Source: Leptospira bourretii (GTDB lineage: Bacteria; Spirochaetota; Leptospiria; Leptospirales; Leptospiraceae). Taken from it: DNA of 52,742 bases. The notes under the pieces are model-generated. The model made no database searches, had not been told where the DNA came from, and saw nothing but the letters and a program-made list of their open reading frames with translations. The stretch spans positions 1 through 52,742 of the forward strand of contig NZ_RQFW01000026.1 in the NCBI RefSeq assembly GCF_004770145.1. The letters are read 5' to 3'. The position numbers and the translations under genes were made by a program. The stretch's first letter is position 1. Every line of letters begins with the position of its first letter. Below are positions 25,428-36,800 of the stretch, piece by piece.

Positions 25428-27202
25428 TTGCCCTCCATACCAAATTGAAAAGTCGAGCTTAGCGGAATATTGTTGGTGTCTTTGGCTCCAGTATCAATTG
25501 TGATCATATAAAAAGGGTATCCTGCAGGCATATTATCCGTTCGTGACAAATTAAAATCGCCTGATGTTGAGGCATCTCCAAAAGCCATTGTGTCGTTACA
25601 TGAAGATTCAAGTTCTGAATAAGAAAGAGTTACGACACGGCAGCCATATGGATAGACAGCTTGGCAATCAGCCCAATTCCAGCTTGCTAATTGAATTACC
25701 GTTCCAGGTGGTGAAGTTCTTTGGAGGCGAATCGCATTGATTGTAGCTGATATATTCATATACTTTGAGAAAATAATTCTAAAATTATCTGTATTCACAT
25801 CTAAGCAAGAAAGAGAACTTCCGCTTCCACCATTTCCGGTATCCCCTCCCCTAAATTGATAAGCATTTGGTCCAAGTACTGGCAAGCTACTATCCCAAAA
25901 ACAATTGGCAGCTAACCAATTGCCACCTAAAGCTTGCCCTACTCCTGGGAAAGAATTCGAACAGCCTTGGGAAGCAACTCCAATTGCTTGAACTATGGGT
26001 GCATCAGTAATGGCCCCACCAGCAACAAAGCTATAGGATGTGTTTTGATCGAAAGGAATGCGATCACTTGAAGTAGCTATCGTATTAACGGAAATGGTAT
26101 ATCTAACACCAAAAGTGAATTTTGCATCTGGTGTGAATGTCAAAATTTGGTCTCCTCCAGACCAAAGGAAAGTGCCTGTCAGGTTAGGTGAAATAGAAAA
26201 GCCGGCTAATGTTTGAGCCTGACTCATCGGACGGGAAAATTGAATTGTTATTGGGGTCGTAATAGAATTTCCTAAACAAGCATTCGTGACAGTTGTTGCG
26301 ACAATATCTGACAGTATTCCTGCTCCTGCAATACAGTCTGCCAATGTTCCTGTGGCAAGTTGAATGGATGTTATTGTCGGTAATAGATTCAATGTACCTA
26401 CATAGAAGCTTGAACTTATTGGAGAGATAAGGCGTATACCATTTGAATCTTGGATAGTACTAGTAAGTTGGACGCTGATCCTGGATCTTGCAACAAAAGC
26501 GGAATCAGGATTGAGTATAATTCTGCTATCAGACAACCACTGAATGTTAAACGGAACGGACGGAGATAGATTTATACCATTCTGAACAGAAACGCGATCC
26601 ATCGGCTTCGAAAAAACTATTTCTATTGGATTGATATTCGGTGACCCCATGCATGCATCGTTTACCACATCCGATATTATATTTTTTTTTGGACCAGCAT
26701 TTGCATTACAATCAGCAATTGCCCCTGTATTAACGTTGATTGCGATTACTTCTGGGTATTGACCTGCTTGTGCAGCTTCACCGACTGTGAAACTAGCAGA
26801 AAAAATATCTTTAATGTCAGTACCTGAAACAGACTCGCAATTTTTTGTTAGATTGTAAGTATAAGAGCCATAATTGAGTTGATTTGAAGGAGTAAATTTT
26901 AGGCTAATATCAGTGAAATCGAAGAAACCTTGAATTTGTGGAGAAACTGAAAAACTCTGAATACATGAAGTGATATTCATTGGCTGATTAAAAAATAAGG
27001 AAATGGATTGATTTTTAGGTAAATTTTTATCTCCCATTCCTGGAAAAGCTGCCACCACTTTTGGTGAGTTATCACCGAGGAAAGTCAAAAATTTATCTGG
27101 CGTTATATTCGATTTATTACATAAAATATTTATTAGAATTGAAGATCCAACAATCAAAAAAGTTAGAATTTTTTTCCGAAATACCCATTTCTGCATTATC
27201 AT
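25424..27202 (-). CDS. Ig-like (SbsA/Big_5) domain lipoprotein
   Basis: The 592-aa protein has a hydrophobic signal ending ILINILCNKSN (probable lipobox Cys at 29). At least three repeats of an SbsA-type Ig-like domain follow: PKNQSISLFFNQPMN, INPIEIVFSKPMDRVS and TTPITIQFSRPMSQAQ, each followed by LxFTP or IILNPDS strands. Between repeats are similar cysteine-containing inserts (TGAIADCNANAG, TGTLADCIAGAG). The C-terminal 200 residues are a Cys-rich domain. Such proteins are common in the Leptospira envelope. It abuts the TolC-like gene (TAA then ATG). It may be a surface-exposed accessory, or cargo, of the RND/TolC system. Confidence 0.78.
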   Translation of the reverse strand: MIMQKWVFRKKILTFLIVGSSILINILCNKSNITPDKFLTFLGDNSPKVVAAFPGMGDKNLPKNQSISLFFNQPMNITSCIQSFSVSPQIQGFFDFTDISLKFTPSNQLNYGSYTYNLTKNCESVSGTDIKDIFSASFTVGEAAQAGQYPEVIAINVNTGAIADCNANAGPKKNIISDVVNDACMGSPNINPIEIVFSKPMDRVSVQNGINLSPSVPFNIQWLSDSRIILNPDSAFVARSRISVQLTSTIQDSNGIRLISPISSSFYVGTLNLLPTITSIQLATGTLADCIAGAGILSDIVATTVTNACLGNSITTPITIQFSRPMSQAQTLAGFSISPNLTGTFLWSGGDQILTFTPDAKFTFGVRYTISVNTIATSSDRIPFDQNTSYSFVAGGAITDAPIVQAIGVASQGCSNSFPGVGQALGGNWLAANCFWDSSLPVLGPNAYQFRGGDTGNGGSGSSLSCLDVNTDNFRIIFSKYMNISATINAIRLQRTSPPGTVIQLASWNWADCQAVYPYGCRVVTLSYSELESSCNDTMAFGDASTSGDFNLSRTDNMPAGYPFYMITIDTGAKDTNNIPLSSTFQFGMEGK

Positions 27203-28714
27203 TTAATTTATACCTACAGCCAAATCCGTCAGGTCTGTATCAAAATTTTCTTTTATGAACGAATTCCCTTTCCCTTGCCTTATTTTAACTAACTCTAGAT
27301 TTTCAAAAGGAGTGCCCAAAATAAAGGCCATTTCAAATGATAGGTCTATATAGTTCATTAATGAATTTAATAATTCTTCGTAAGATTTTAGAAGGTCATA
27401 CTCAGCGCTTAATATGTCTATTTTTTTTGCAAAGCCTTTCGCGTATCGGCTTTTCACTGTTTTGGTGATTTCCCGATTGAGAGCTACTTTTGAATTCATT
27501 ACTCTAATAACTTCCCAAGCTTCATCTAGTTTTTCGTAACTTTTATGAATGTCGGCACGAACAGTAACCTCTAACAACTGTTTATTGCGTATTGCATCTG
27601 ATAAAGCTATTTTTCCTTCGTAAATTTTCCGAGAATAGCTTAAGTCATCGAATAGGTTCACGGTAGAGCTATTAAAAGCATTCTCCCCTTTCCCGACAAA
27701 TTGAGGTCCATAACCAGGTATTCTTTGTATACCTGTTCCATCTGTTTGTACGCCATAGTTAGCAGCGGATTGGGTTGTACTGCTGCCAAGTTGGGCCTGG
27801 AGCGAAATATTAAATCCATAAACTTCATTTGCAACGGGTAAGGGGCTATTTGTGTTTTGACCATAATAACTCCCGAAAACTACTTTGGGTTTCCAATAGT
27901 TTTCTACAATCTCCGCCCTTGTTCTTAAATTTTCTATCGCCAAACGTGATTTTTTAATTTCAGGCTTTTGGAAAATAAAATCTTCGGATAGTAATTTTTC
28001 GTTAGGTGGTATTATTTCGAAATCTTGTACGATTGAATTCTTAAATATTATTTGGGTCTCGATTGGCATATTCATTGATTTGAGTAAATCAAGGTGAGCA
28101 ATGTTTGATTGGGACTTACTTTTGACCAGACTTAAGTCAAATTCTCTCACCTTAGTTTGAAGTTCCAAAAATTGGAGGTCTGTAATGAATCCTTTACTTT
28201 TCTCTTCATTAGCTGCAGTTATACTAAGTTGCATTTTTTCGCTATATTTTCGATTTATTTTATGCTTAAGCTCAAATGCTAAATATTTTAATGCATATCT
28301 CCGAACCTCGAGGACAGTTTTATCCTTAACAATTTTCCAGTCTTCCTGGTTTAAAAGTTCCTGCAATTTGGCTGATTCAATTTCGAGTGCATTCTCTCCG
28401 CCATCATATAGTAGTTGGTTTAATTGTAACCTAATATCATTATATTGGGTATCCGGTTGATTCATATTTGCATTCTTTAACCCAAAATAACTAATGGCAA
28501 CTTTTGGCAAATAATTTCGCCATTTCTCTTTTATAAGCATTCGGAACACTTCTTTTCTATCTTTTAGCGTCGCCAGTATAACATTATTTGTTAGCCCAAT
28601 AGCTTCCGCGTCCTCGAAATTTAGTAAAATTTTCTGATCGGCTGTGCCCGGGTTACTTCTTAATGTAGCAAAAGTTAATACAAAAATTAAAAACAAACTA
28701 CTTCTTAGGACCAC
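27203..28714 (-). CDS. TolC-like outer-membrane efflux protein
   Basis: The 503-aa protein has an N-terminal signal (LFLIFVLTFATLRS) and two OEP-type repeats rich in long helices. The first repeat includes LQLNQLLYDGGENALEIESAK, a typical TolC-like beta-to-helix turn. The second includes LSYSRKIYEGKIALSDAIRNKQL and SRYAKGFAKKIDILSAEYDLL. It would form the exit duct for the RND pumps encoded downstream. It is the first gene of the eight-gene operon. The start is uncertain: GTG at 28714 follows a stop directly, and a TTG 18 nt further in is an alternative. No strong ribosome site is visible. Confidence 0.88.
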   Translation of the reverse strand: MVLRSSLFLIFVLTFATLRSNPGTADQKILLNFEDAEAIGLTNNVILATLKDRKEVFRMLIKEKWRNYLPKVAISYFGLKNANMNQPDTQYNDIRLQLNQLLYDGGENALEIESAKLQELLNQEDWKIVKDKTVLEVRRYALKYLAFELKHKINRKYSEKMQLSITAANEEKSKGFITDLQFLELQTKVREFDLSLVKSKSQSNIAHLDLLKSMNMPIETQIIFKNSIVQDFEIIPPNEKLLSEDFIFQKPEIKKSRLAIENLRTRAEIVENYWKPKVVFGSYYGQNTNSPLPVANEVYGFNISLQAQLGSSTTQSAANYGVQTDGTGIQRIPGYGPQFVGKGENAFNSSTVNLFDDLSYSRKIYEGKIALSDAIRNKQLLEVTVRADIHKSYEKLDEAWEVIRVMNSKVALNREITKTVKSRYAKGFAKKIDILSAEYDLLKSYEELLNSLMNYIDLSFEMAFILGTPFENLELVKIRQGKGNSFIKENFDTDLTDLAVGIN

Positions 28715-29384
28715 TCACTACTCACAGATAAATTCCTTAAACTTTCTATCGGTATAACCTAACATACTTTTACTATTATTTGTTTGTTTATTAAAAGATT
28801 TTTAGCAAATCAGGTTTTTAACGGCTCTAGGCTTCATTTTCCGGCGTTAATTTCTTCTTTTGGTTATAGGGTATGCTAATATGGCGAAATCGGAAAATGT
28901 TTTTAAGTATTAAGTGATCTGGCTTATGGCTGAATTAGATTAATTATAAATTTAGAATGTTTTAATTTAGCTAAGATTTTTCTAAATAGTTTGTTAATAT
29001 AATTTCCAGTTTAGATCTAAGTTGTATAAAAAATCCCCTACTACTTTTGAAGTAGGTTACCCTTTTTCTGTATCGAAATTGATGGAAGCTGCCTTTTGGC
29101 ACTTGGTAACCGATCTTTTGGACAATTCTATAAATTTCGAATGAAATCTTGCCTATGCTGTCATTGGTGAAATATTTTCGCAGTAACGCTATGAAGCTAG
29201 ATTACTCAACAATTATTTCAGGGTTTTTTGAGAATGATTGTATTTTAGTGCTCTGCGGATCTGGTATTCATGAAAAATCTATTTCGAGTATTTTACTTTC
29301 TACTTTTTTTGATTCTTTCTTTGGCCAATTTGAATTATCCTTTTTTGCTTGAATGAATGTTTCTAAAAAATTAAATGAAACTAT
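28715..29384. other. AT-rich intergenic region between efflux operon and parA
   Basis: A divergent gap of 670 bp with no convincing gene. It must hold the promoters of the minus-strand efflux operon and the plus-strand par operon. A perfect 6-bp hairpin CTACTT-TTG-AAGTAG (29041-29055) is flanked by A-rich sequence on the left and CCTTTTT on the right, so it could terminate in either direction. A par centromere might lie here, but I see no clear iterated array. A 67-aa frame at 29149 is not convincing. Confidence 0.4.
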
Positions 29385-30089
29385 ATGAAAATCATCACCG
29401 TTGCGTCAATGAAGGGTGGCGTTGGGAAAACCACCTTAGCTGTCTATTTAGCAGCATTTCTTGCTAAATCTAAAAAAAAAGTTCTCCTGATAGACGCTGA
29501 CCCTAATAATAATCTGACTGATTTTTTTCTCCGTGATGAGGGGCTGGACACTTTGGAAAAATCCAATCTTTTCCAAGTTTTACTAGGTATGGTTGATGTT
29601 AAAGATGCTATTAGGTCTTTTTCGGCTAACCTTGCCATTATTCCTTCAACTCCTGAACTAGCAAAAGCACATGTAGAATTGGCTAATGATCCTGGTTCAA
29701 TGATTCGATTCCAATCTGAAATAAAATCGCTGAAATATGACTTCATTGTTTGGGATACCCCTCCCTCTTTAACTTATGAACTTTTTTTAGCTCTCTATTG
29801 CTCGAATGTAGTTTTATCGCCGCTTGGATTCTCTCGATGGACATTCCAAGGCTTTTCCTTGATTGAAAATGCTTGTAGAAAGATGAAATCTCCGGATCCT
29901 ATTGGAGTTCCTTGCATTGTGTCTAGAAAAGATTCTGAACGTATTTATGAGTCTGGTTTAGAAAGAATATCTAAATCAATTATTTCAAAGAACATCGCCT
30001 ATGGGAAGTCTGCAATTCTCGGTAAGTTATTACCAGACAACTCACCCCTTTGGGATGAGTTAAGATCTCTTACAAAGGAAGTTTTATGA
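29385..30089 (+). CDS. parA: ParA partition ATPase
   Basis: A 234-aa ParA/MinD-family ATPase. The deviant Walker A KGGVGKTT (10-17) has the signature Lys, followed by LLIDADPNNNLTDFF (A' region) and Walker B-like FIVWDTPPS. There is no N-terminal HTH, as in small type Ib ParA proteins. With the next gene it forms the plasmid segregation operon, and the two overlap by 4 nt. Confidence 0.93.
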   Translation: MKIITVASMKGGVGKTTLAVYLAAFLAKSKKKVLLIDADPNNNLTDFFLRDEGLDTLEKSNLFQVLLGMVDVKDAIRSFSANLAIIPSTPELAKAHVELANDPGSMIRFQSEIKSLKYDFIVWDTPPSLTYELFLALYCSNVVLSPLGFSRWTFQGFSLIENACRKMKSPDPIGVPCIVSRKDSERIYESGLERISKSIISKNIAYGKSAILGKLLPDNSPLWDELRSLTKEVL

Positions 30090-30628
30090 GCAGGGAAAGA
30101 TCGAAACTCATATCTTCTTTGGGTGGCAAAAGGCCAGGAGAAAAAGATTTAGTACAACATTCTTCTAAAGATCTAGACGATGAAGTTGTCAAGATTAACG
30201 AACTTCACCAGTCGATGGTATCTAACATGAGTCGCGCCATACAAAGTGCTATTATGATTGGGGAGATTCTAATTAACAAAAAAGCAAGTCTTCCGCATGG
30301 TGCTTTTTTGCCTTGGGTTGAGCAGAACGTCCCTTTTTCGCGTGCGACAGCGGCAAATTATATGAGAATGTATGAAAATCGAGATCTCTTAAATGTAAAA
30401 CGTGTTTTACATTTAAGAGATGCATTAAAGTTACTTTCTGAAGAGTCAAATCAAACGAATAATGAGAAAATCGTAAATAGGCCGCCTAAGGAGATATATA
30501 AGGACTATAGATCAGGGAAGGGGCTTTCAAAAAGCGAAAAAGAGATTGTGAGAAATTGGTTAACAGGGAAGGTTTCCAATTTAAAAACGAAAGCCAAAAA
30601 GCTAGAGGAAGAAATCAAGAAGTTATAA
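30086..30628 (+). CDS. parB: ParB-like / DUF3102-type partner protein
   Basis: A 180-aa protein whose ATG overlaps the parA stop (ATGA). The block AIMIGEILINKKASLPHG, FLPWVEQNVPFS, then TAANYMRMYENR (about 55-99) is the DUF3102-like DNA-binding module found in plasmid and phage proteins next to ParA. It is not a canonical ParB with a CTPase box, so centromere binding is inferred from position. The C-terminal third is lysine-rich and helical. The gene symbol reflects the role, not the family. Confidence 0.75.
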   Translation: MSRERSKLISSLGGKRPGEKDLVQHSSKDLDDEVVKINELHQSMVSNMSRAIQSAIMIGEILINKKASLPHGAFLPWVEQNVPFSRATAANYMRMYENRDLLNVKRVLHLRDALKLLSEESNQTNNEKIVNRPPKEIYKDYRSGKGLSKSEKEIVRNWLTGKVSNLKTKAKKLEEEIKKL

Positions 30629-30776
30629 AATTCAGGATATTTATTCCTTAAACCTCACCCAATTTCATAAATCCAATTATCTTTTTACACATCATCATTC
30701 CTGCAAGCATCGGATGCTAAAAGTCCCTAAATAAAGCGACATAGTTATCGTATACCAATATTGGGTTAGAATCATT

Positions 30777-30893
30777 ATCGTAGCGGTGGTAATTACAAAG
30801 TGTACAGTGAATGGGAAGAGTTAAGATAAAAAATGGTTGTGTCACAGTCAGGTTAGGTTGAGATAAAGCGAATCGGACGTAAGGGGAACAACC
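30777..30893 (+). repeat. Upstream region of giant gene, repeated at 43129-43250 (copy 1)
   Basis: From ATCGTAGCG (30777) to GGTTGAG (30862) this stretch aligns without net gaps to 43129-43214. It includes the exact 14-mer GTAATTACAAAGTG; similarity continues weakly to GGAAC. It ends 4 nt before the ATG of the giant gene, so it probably contains that gene's promoter and leader. AAGGGG just before the start is the likely ribosome site. Confidence 0.7.
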
Positions 30894-30897
30894 TAAC

Positions 30898-33800
30898 ATG
30901 CAGCAATTGGCGAAATATAAGAAATTACTAATTTTATTAATTTTGTTTGGGATTTCGCTTAGATCGCAGGTCGTTATTCCTGAGCTAGATACTCCAGGGT
31001 ACGAATCGAACTTTATGCGAGAAGTATACGGCCGATCTTATTTTTTTGGTAATTTGAGTAGTTGGAATGAGCAGGTTCTTTATTACCAAGATATGCTGCG
31101 CGCTTCCTGGGAAGATCAGGTGGACGAGGCAATTTTTGAATATGTAAATTCGGTAACTACTAGTGATAGTGTCAACGATGTAGACGCATACAAAGACTAT
31201 GTGTTAAAGGAATTGGAATCACAAAAGTCTGTAGCTTTAACTAATTGGCAGGAGGCGGCAAACTTGGATTTGCTAAATAATAGGGAGCAGTTTTTGACAA
31301 GGCTCACGAGTAGCCAATTAGATGAGTCCTATATCAGTCGTATGGGCATGACCCAATACTACAATCAGCTAAAAAGTTACCAAGAAGCACAGCGACTACA
31401 AAGTGAAATTCAAACGGCAGCTATTTCCTGGTCTCAAAATTTTAATCAGAACTTTCAGCAAGGTATAAGTGATTTTACGACATCGTTTGCCGCGATAGAA
31501 AATAATTATCAGAATTTGATAAATTCAATTGATGCGAATGACCAAGCGTTCCAAGCAAATTTAAATGCAATTAATGAATATAAAAGTTTTGTCAAAGATA
31601 GCATACGTTCTGTGTTGACCAATTTTGAAGAGGAGTTGGGTAAGACCTGTAATGAGCGTTACGGTTGTGTATATAGGCAAGCTAATGGGGAGTTAAATAC
31701 AGCAGGTCGGAAGTTGCAGAGTTTAGTTGATCAGATAAAGCCCAAACTTAACGATAATTCCCTTAACCCAACTATGGAGTTAACGTTATTTTCTCAGCAG
31801 GTTCGAGATTTTTTAATCGACCAACAAATAGAAGCAGATTCGGAATTTAATAAATACAATCCATGGATAACATCGCTCCAAACGAATCCATTTACTCAGT
31901 ATGCTTTGTCGGACAATGCATATGATAGTGGGTATGCCTATTCGGATGCAACAAAATCCAATTTGTTGTCATCCGTATTGTATGGCGGATTTGATTACTG
32001 GGCGAATGTATCAAGGGCGAGTTCGTGGACTGGGACAGAAAATGATACGACAAATATCCTCCGACTCGTATATGCCCTTCAATTAGACCATTTTAATAAT
32101 GATTCAAGTTATACACGGTTGAGCAGTATAGTACGAGAATTTTTAGGTCCAGATAAAGAACTGACTACAATCCACCTTGCGAACGCTTTTGCAAGAGATG
32201 TGCAAGAGAGTAACACTGCAAAATTTCTAGGGATCCCCATCGCTTATGTGGCTCGAAGTGGTAATGAGGGGAATATGTTGGCCGGAGCAAACAACTTTGC
32301 TTTTTTGGGAGTGCCCGACCAAACTATTTGGAGCCACTGGGCTGCGCTGCGCTGTACTCCTATCGGCTGTATTGTAGATCATCATCAGATGGATAGCGTT
32401 ACCTTTGCGATTTCTTATAGTGTAAAAGATTTAGTGATCGAATCGCAAGCCAATTACTGGAAGGGCATAGATTCGTCAATGCAAGGTCAGGTGGGGAAGT
32501 ACAATACCGAGATATTACCCGCAGTACAAAACTGGGAAGGTCAGGTTGCAAATTATGACAAGTTTTATACAGAATGGAAGGTGCAAGCAGAGATAGCGAA
32601 AGAAAAGGCACAGGCAGATTATGAGGCTTCCTTAGCTTCTCTAGAGGCTGAGAAACAAGCATGGATTGCCAATTCACAAAAAGAGTATAGAGATGGTTAT
32701 CTTCAGTGGTCAGAGTTAAGCGCAAATGCACAATCCGGCAAAACAGTTGCGGCAGATGTTAGGTCAGAGATAGGAACAATCTCAACAAGCAATAATTACT
32801 CAGTGGTAAAGCCTGCAGGGCTTAGCAATTTAGTAGATAGTTTTAATGCGAAATTAGAGACCATAGCAAATCAAGGGTTTACATTCACCGATCAACCAGC
32901 GGATTCGTTTTTGAATGCAACAACTCGTTTACAAGCAGGTGAGTCGAATAGTGGCAGTTATACCTTGTTAGGCGCATTTAGCCAAAAGACAGTCAATACA
33001 ACTTTGGATATTGGTGGAAAAGAGTATAGTTCTATTATTCAAGGAACAACAATAGGTATATATCAATACGCACAATTGGTCTCTGTAAATGATAGCAATA
33101 AGGAATTAGCTTTTAGAGAACAGGAGAAGTTACTAAATCAAAATAGCTGGAATATAGAGTATTCATCGATAGAGATCGGAACTATGGTGGATGGTCAATA
33201 TTCAGGAACTGGACTTAAGGATGAGGCCGCGATCAATAACATACTCAAGGAATTAAATAACGGTGCGCGTTACCAAATTGCTTTGGAGAATTGCCAGAAG
33301 GAAGCTCGGGCAAATACCGATTGTTTTTCGGACGTAGTTCATAAAGGAAGATTAGCTGAACTAAGTTCTTTGGGTTATGAATACAAAGAAGGTAAGGTAG
33401 TTAGAAAACTTGATAAGTCTGAACAAATCCGCTTAGGCACTTTCAAAGATTATGAGAGTTTGACCCAAGCTGAAAAGGAAGATTTTGGAAGTTGCTATGT
33501 TGATCCATCTCTTTGCAAAACCACAAATGGTAAAAGTCTGCTTCGCAAAGATTTTAATTACACAATTGATAAACAAACAAACGTAGCGACATTAACGCGC
33601 GTTATTAACAATGGACAGATTGCACATAGAGATGGGGATACCTTTACAAACGGGACACAGCTGGAAACACGTACATTCAACCTCGCACAAGTTAAGACAG
33701 TAATGGCCCCCAAGGGTAAAGATCTATTCGATACATGGGGTCATGAGGATTGGGAGAATTTTTCCACACAGTCCACAGAGAAATTAACGTCATTTTACGA

Positions 33801-36800
33801 GGTGGGTTTAGTTGCGGTAGGCAGAACAACCCAAAATGCAGTAGCATCAATACGCAAAATAGAATCATTCAATGAGAAAAAGTTCCAGAACACTGTGGAT
33901 GGGATAAAAAACCAAGAGTCTATGCTTAAGGAGTTAGCGCTTGCTTATCTGACTGGAGGTATGGCGGGTATTCAAGCAGCGATAAAAGGCAAGGTAGAGG
34001 ATAAAATTAACTCTAGTTTAGCAGAAGTATTTATTCGAGCAACAGGCGGAACGATGGAAGATTTGCAGAGGATGACGGATGCGTTTAGCTTTGTTCGTGG
34101 AAGGGTGGAACAGAACAAAATCAAGGCAAGAGATAATTATTACTCTGTCAATGATCTTGCAGGTAGTATAGAAAGATTCGGTGTAAAGTATGCTTCTACT
34201 GTTTCATCTGTATATGCAGAGATGCCTGTGATTGGACCAATAATTACCACTGCTACGGGTGTATCGATGGCATTGACCAAGGAGGCTTTGGGGAAGAAGA
34301 AGTATGAAGAAAGCCTAAACCAGGCAACAGCAAGAAAAGATCGTATTGTAGAAATCAAAGCTAATGAACGCGCAATGGCCAAAAGTTATGTGGATAAAGC
34401 GATTGCCCAAGGTACTGGCCTCTCTTTGGAATTAGTTAGCCAACAGAGCACAGATTTCCTCGGAGCTCGAGATGCTGCGCGTGTTAGAAAAGCGAACAAT
34501 GCCAGATGGGGGGCAATAGACCAAGCTGTAGGTGTAGTAGGTGGGATATTTAAAACAGCCTTCAATGCGTATGGTATGAAGGATCGAGATTTTGCAGCGG
34601 CACTCAAAGACGGGAATCGCCTATTATACGCAGGAAATTTGAATACAACCTACGCTGAAAAGGCAGCACTTGCCGGCGCGAACCAATTTTGGGGGATGTC
34701 AGGTCCAGGACTATCCTACCAAACGAATGTATTGAAGATTGGCGATAATAAAGGTATTGTTAGAGAGCTAGGACAACAAGCACTGGTGACTGAAATTGCA
34801 CGTATCCAAGGTTGGGACAAAGACATAGTGAATTCCATAGTTCGTAAGGAATATGGGAAGTATGAACAAAGGCAAACAGACAAAAAAGTCCAAGCTGATG
34901 CGATCCGCGATACGGCCAAACTCGCCGCTACCCTTTTGCTTCCTGGAGGGATCGCTGCACTAGCGGGTCAATTTGCAAGTATGGCAGGGCAGATCGGACA
35001 AATTGCCGCAAAGATCGTAGAATTGTATAGTCAGTCAAGTAAGTTGTTCACTGCTATTGTGAGAGGAGTAGTGCAGGTCGTAGATGGAACAAGAAACGGG
35101 ATCAATGGAGTAGTTGCAGGTCTAGGAAATGCTGTGTTAGGTGTTATGGGTACTTCCGGGGTGTTCAATTTTGGCCCTAATATGGGTATTCTGTCCAATT
35201 CCGCACTGGGGTTAGGCATTAGTTATGATAAGGATCGTGGATACGGTGGTATGATTGGTATTGGAAATAGTACCACTAATGCAAGTGTAGGGTTCTACCA
35301 ACATGGAGCTACTAGTTTGGATGCAAGTTTATCGGTGAGTGAATTTTCCCAGTTAACGCTTTCTCATTCTGGAAATTCGACTCAAGTAGGTATGAACGTA
35401 AATGCCGGAGACGGTGACCGAAAAGGATTTAACCTGAGTCTGAACTATGACATCCAACAGGGGATGGCATCCGGAAGTATTGGATACACAATGCCTGATG
35501 AATCGAGTCCCTTTCACAAAATGGGACTTAACCTGAATTTTGATCGTTATGGAATGACGAGTACTGCCCAATACGACGGTATTAACTTGGCTTCGATGGG
35601 TCCTGCTGGGTTCAGTATGCAAGAGATCGACTGGGCTATGTTAAACATCAATGAAGCTCAGGATAGACAAAAGTTTAACAAAGATAAGTTATATTTAGAA
35701 GACTTAAATAAAAAGTTAAGTGTTGGAGACAAACCATACATTGATATAACAAAGATTTCTGATAAGGACATTGAAAACCTTGCCGATAATGAAAGAGCGA
35801 AAGAAAAACTGATCGCGAGCGGAAGAGAATCAACCGAGAGTTTGAAGGGCCTTGACCCAAAGGAAATCGCATCTAGATTAGATGCACTAAAAGAAGCACA
35901 ATACACAGAAAATACGGCAACCGGAGCAGCAGTGGCCACCTCGCTTGCCTTCAGCCTACTTGGATTATTTGGGTATAGGAGAGAGGGAGAAGGTGGGGAT
36001 GTAGCCGAGGGTGAGGTTGGGACCCCAAATTTTTTACTAGATAAACAATTGGCGATTGAAGCTGCTCGAAATAGTGGTTCGGAATTTTTCCGAGATCCAT
36101 CAACTGGTGAAATTTTCCGAATGGTCGGTGATGGAGATTTTATTATTCGGAAGGCAAGCGATGATGAAATTTATCGATATGAAAATGATATAAAAGCAAG
36201 AACAGCTGATTATATTGAAGGAAGAGATAATTCTGAAATCATTTTGGTTAACGATACGAATTCAAGAGGAACCGGAGTAGACTCAGCTGTTAACAAAAAG
36301 AGTAACTTCGGCTCTACGAAAGATACGTTACAGGCAAAACAAGATATAGTTGCGAAATTGGGTGAAATAGATCCAGCAACAAAAAATACGCTATCAAAAC
36401 TGGAAACCGATATTAGGAGAAATGAAAACTATTCTAAAAATCTATCGGAATTTGGAAAAAGAATTTCTAATGAGAAAGACATAGTTCGTTTAATAGACAA
36501 TCCAGGAGAGCTAGATAAAATTCTGAAAGATCCGTTTATATCGAAAGAAGAGCGCAATTTTTTTAACGGATTGAAACTTGTAATTGAAAGGAACGGTATT
36601 CTTCCAAAGAATCAAAGTGATTTAACGGATAATTTTCTGACAGAAGGAAGCAGAGAAACTGCTATTAAAGATGCGTTAAAGGAACTTCAGCCTATTAAAG
36701 AATCTGCTATCAAATCGATTGCACTTAAGCAAAAACAGCTAACGGCAGATACGAATGCATTAATTGCAACAGCAAACCAAAAACTCAATGAAGTCATTAT

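Noticed and set aside
29149..29352. 67-aa ORF upstream of parA
   Set aside because: No ribosome site and no recognisable domain; it lies in the presumed promoter region.
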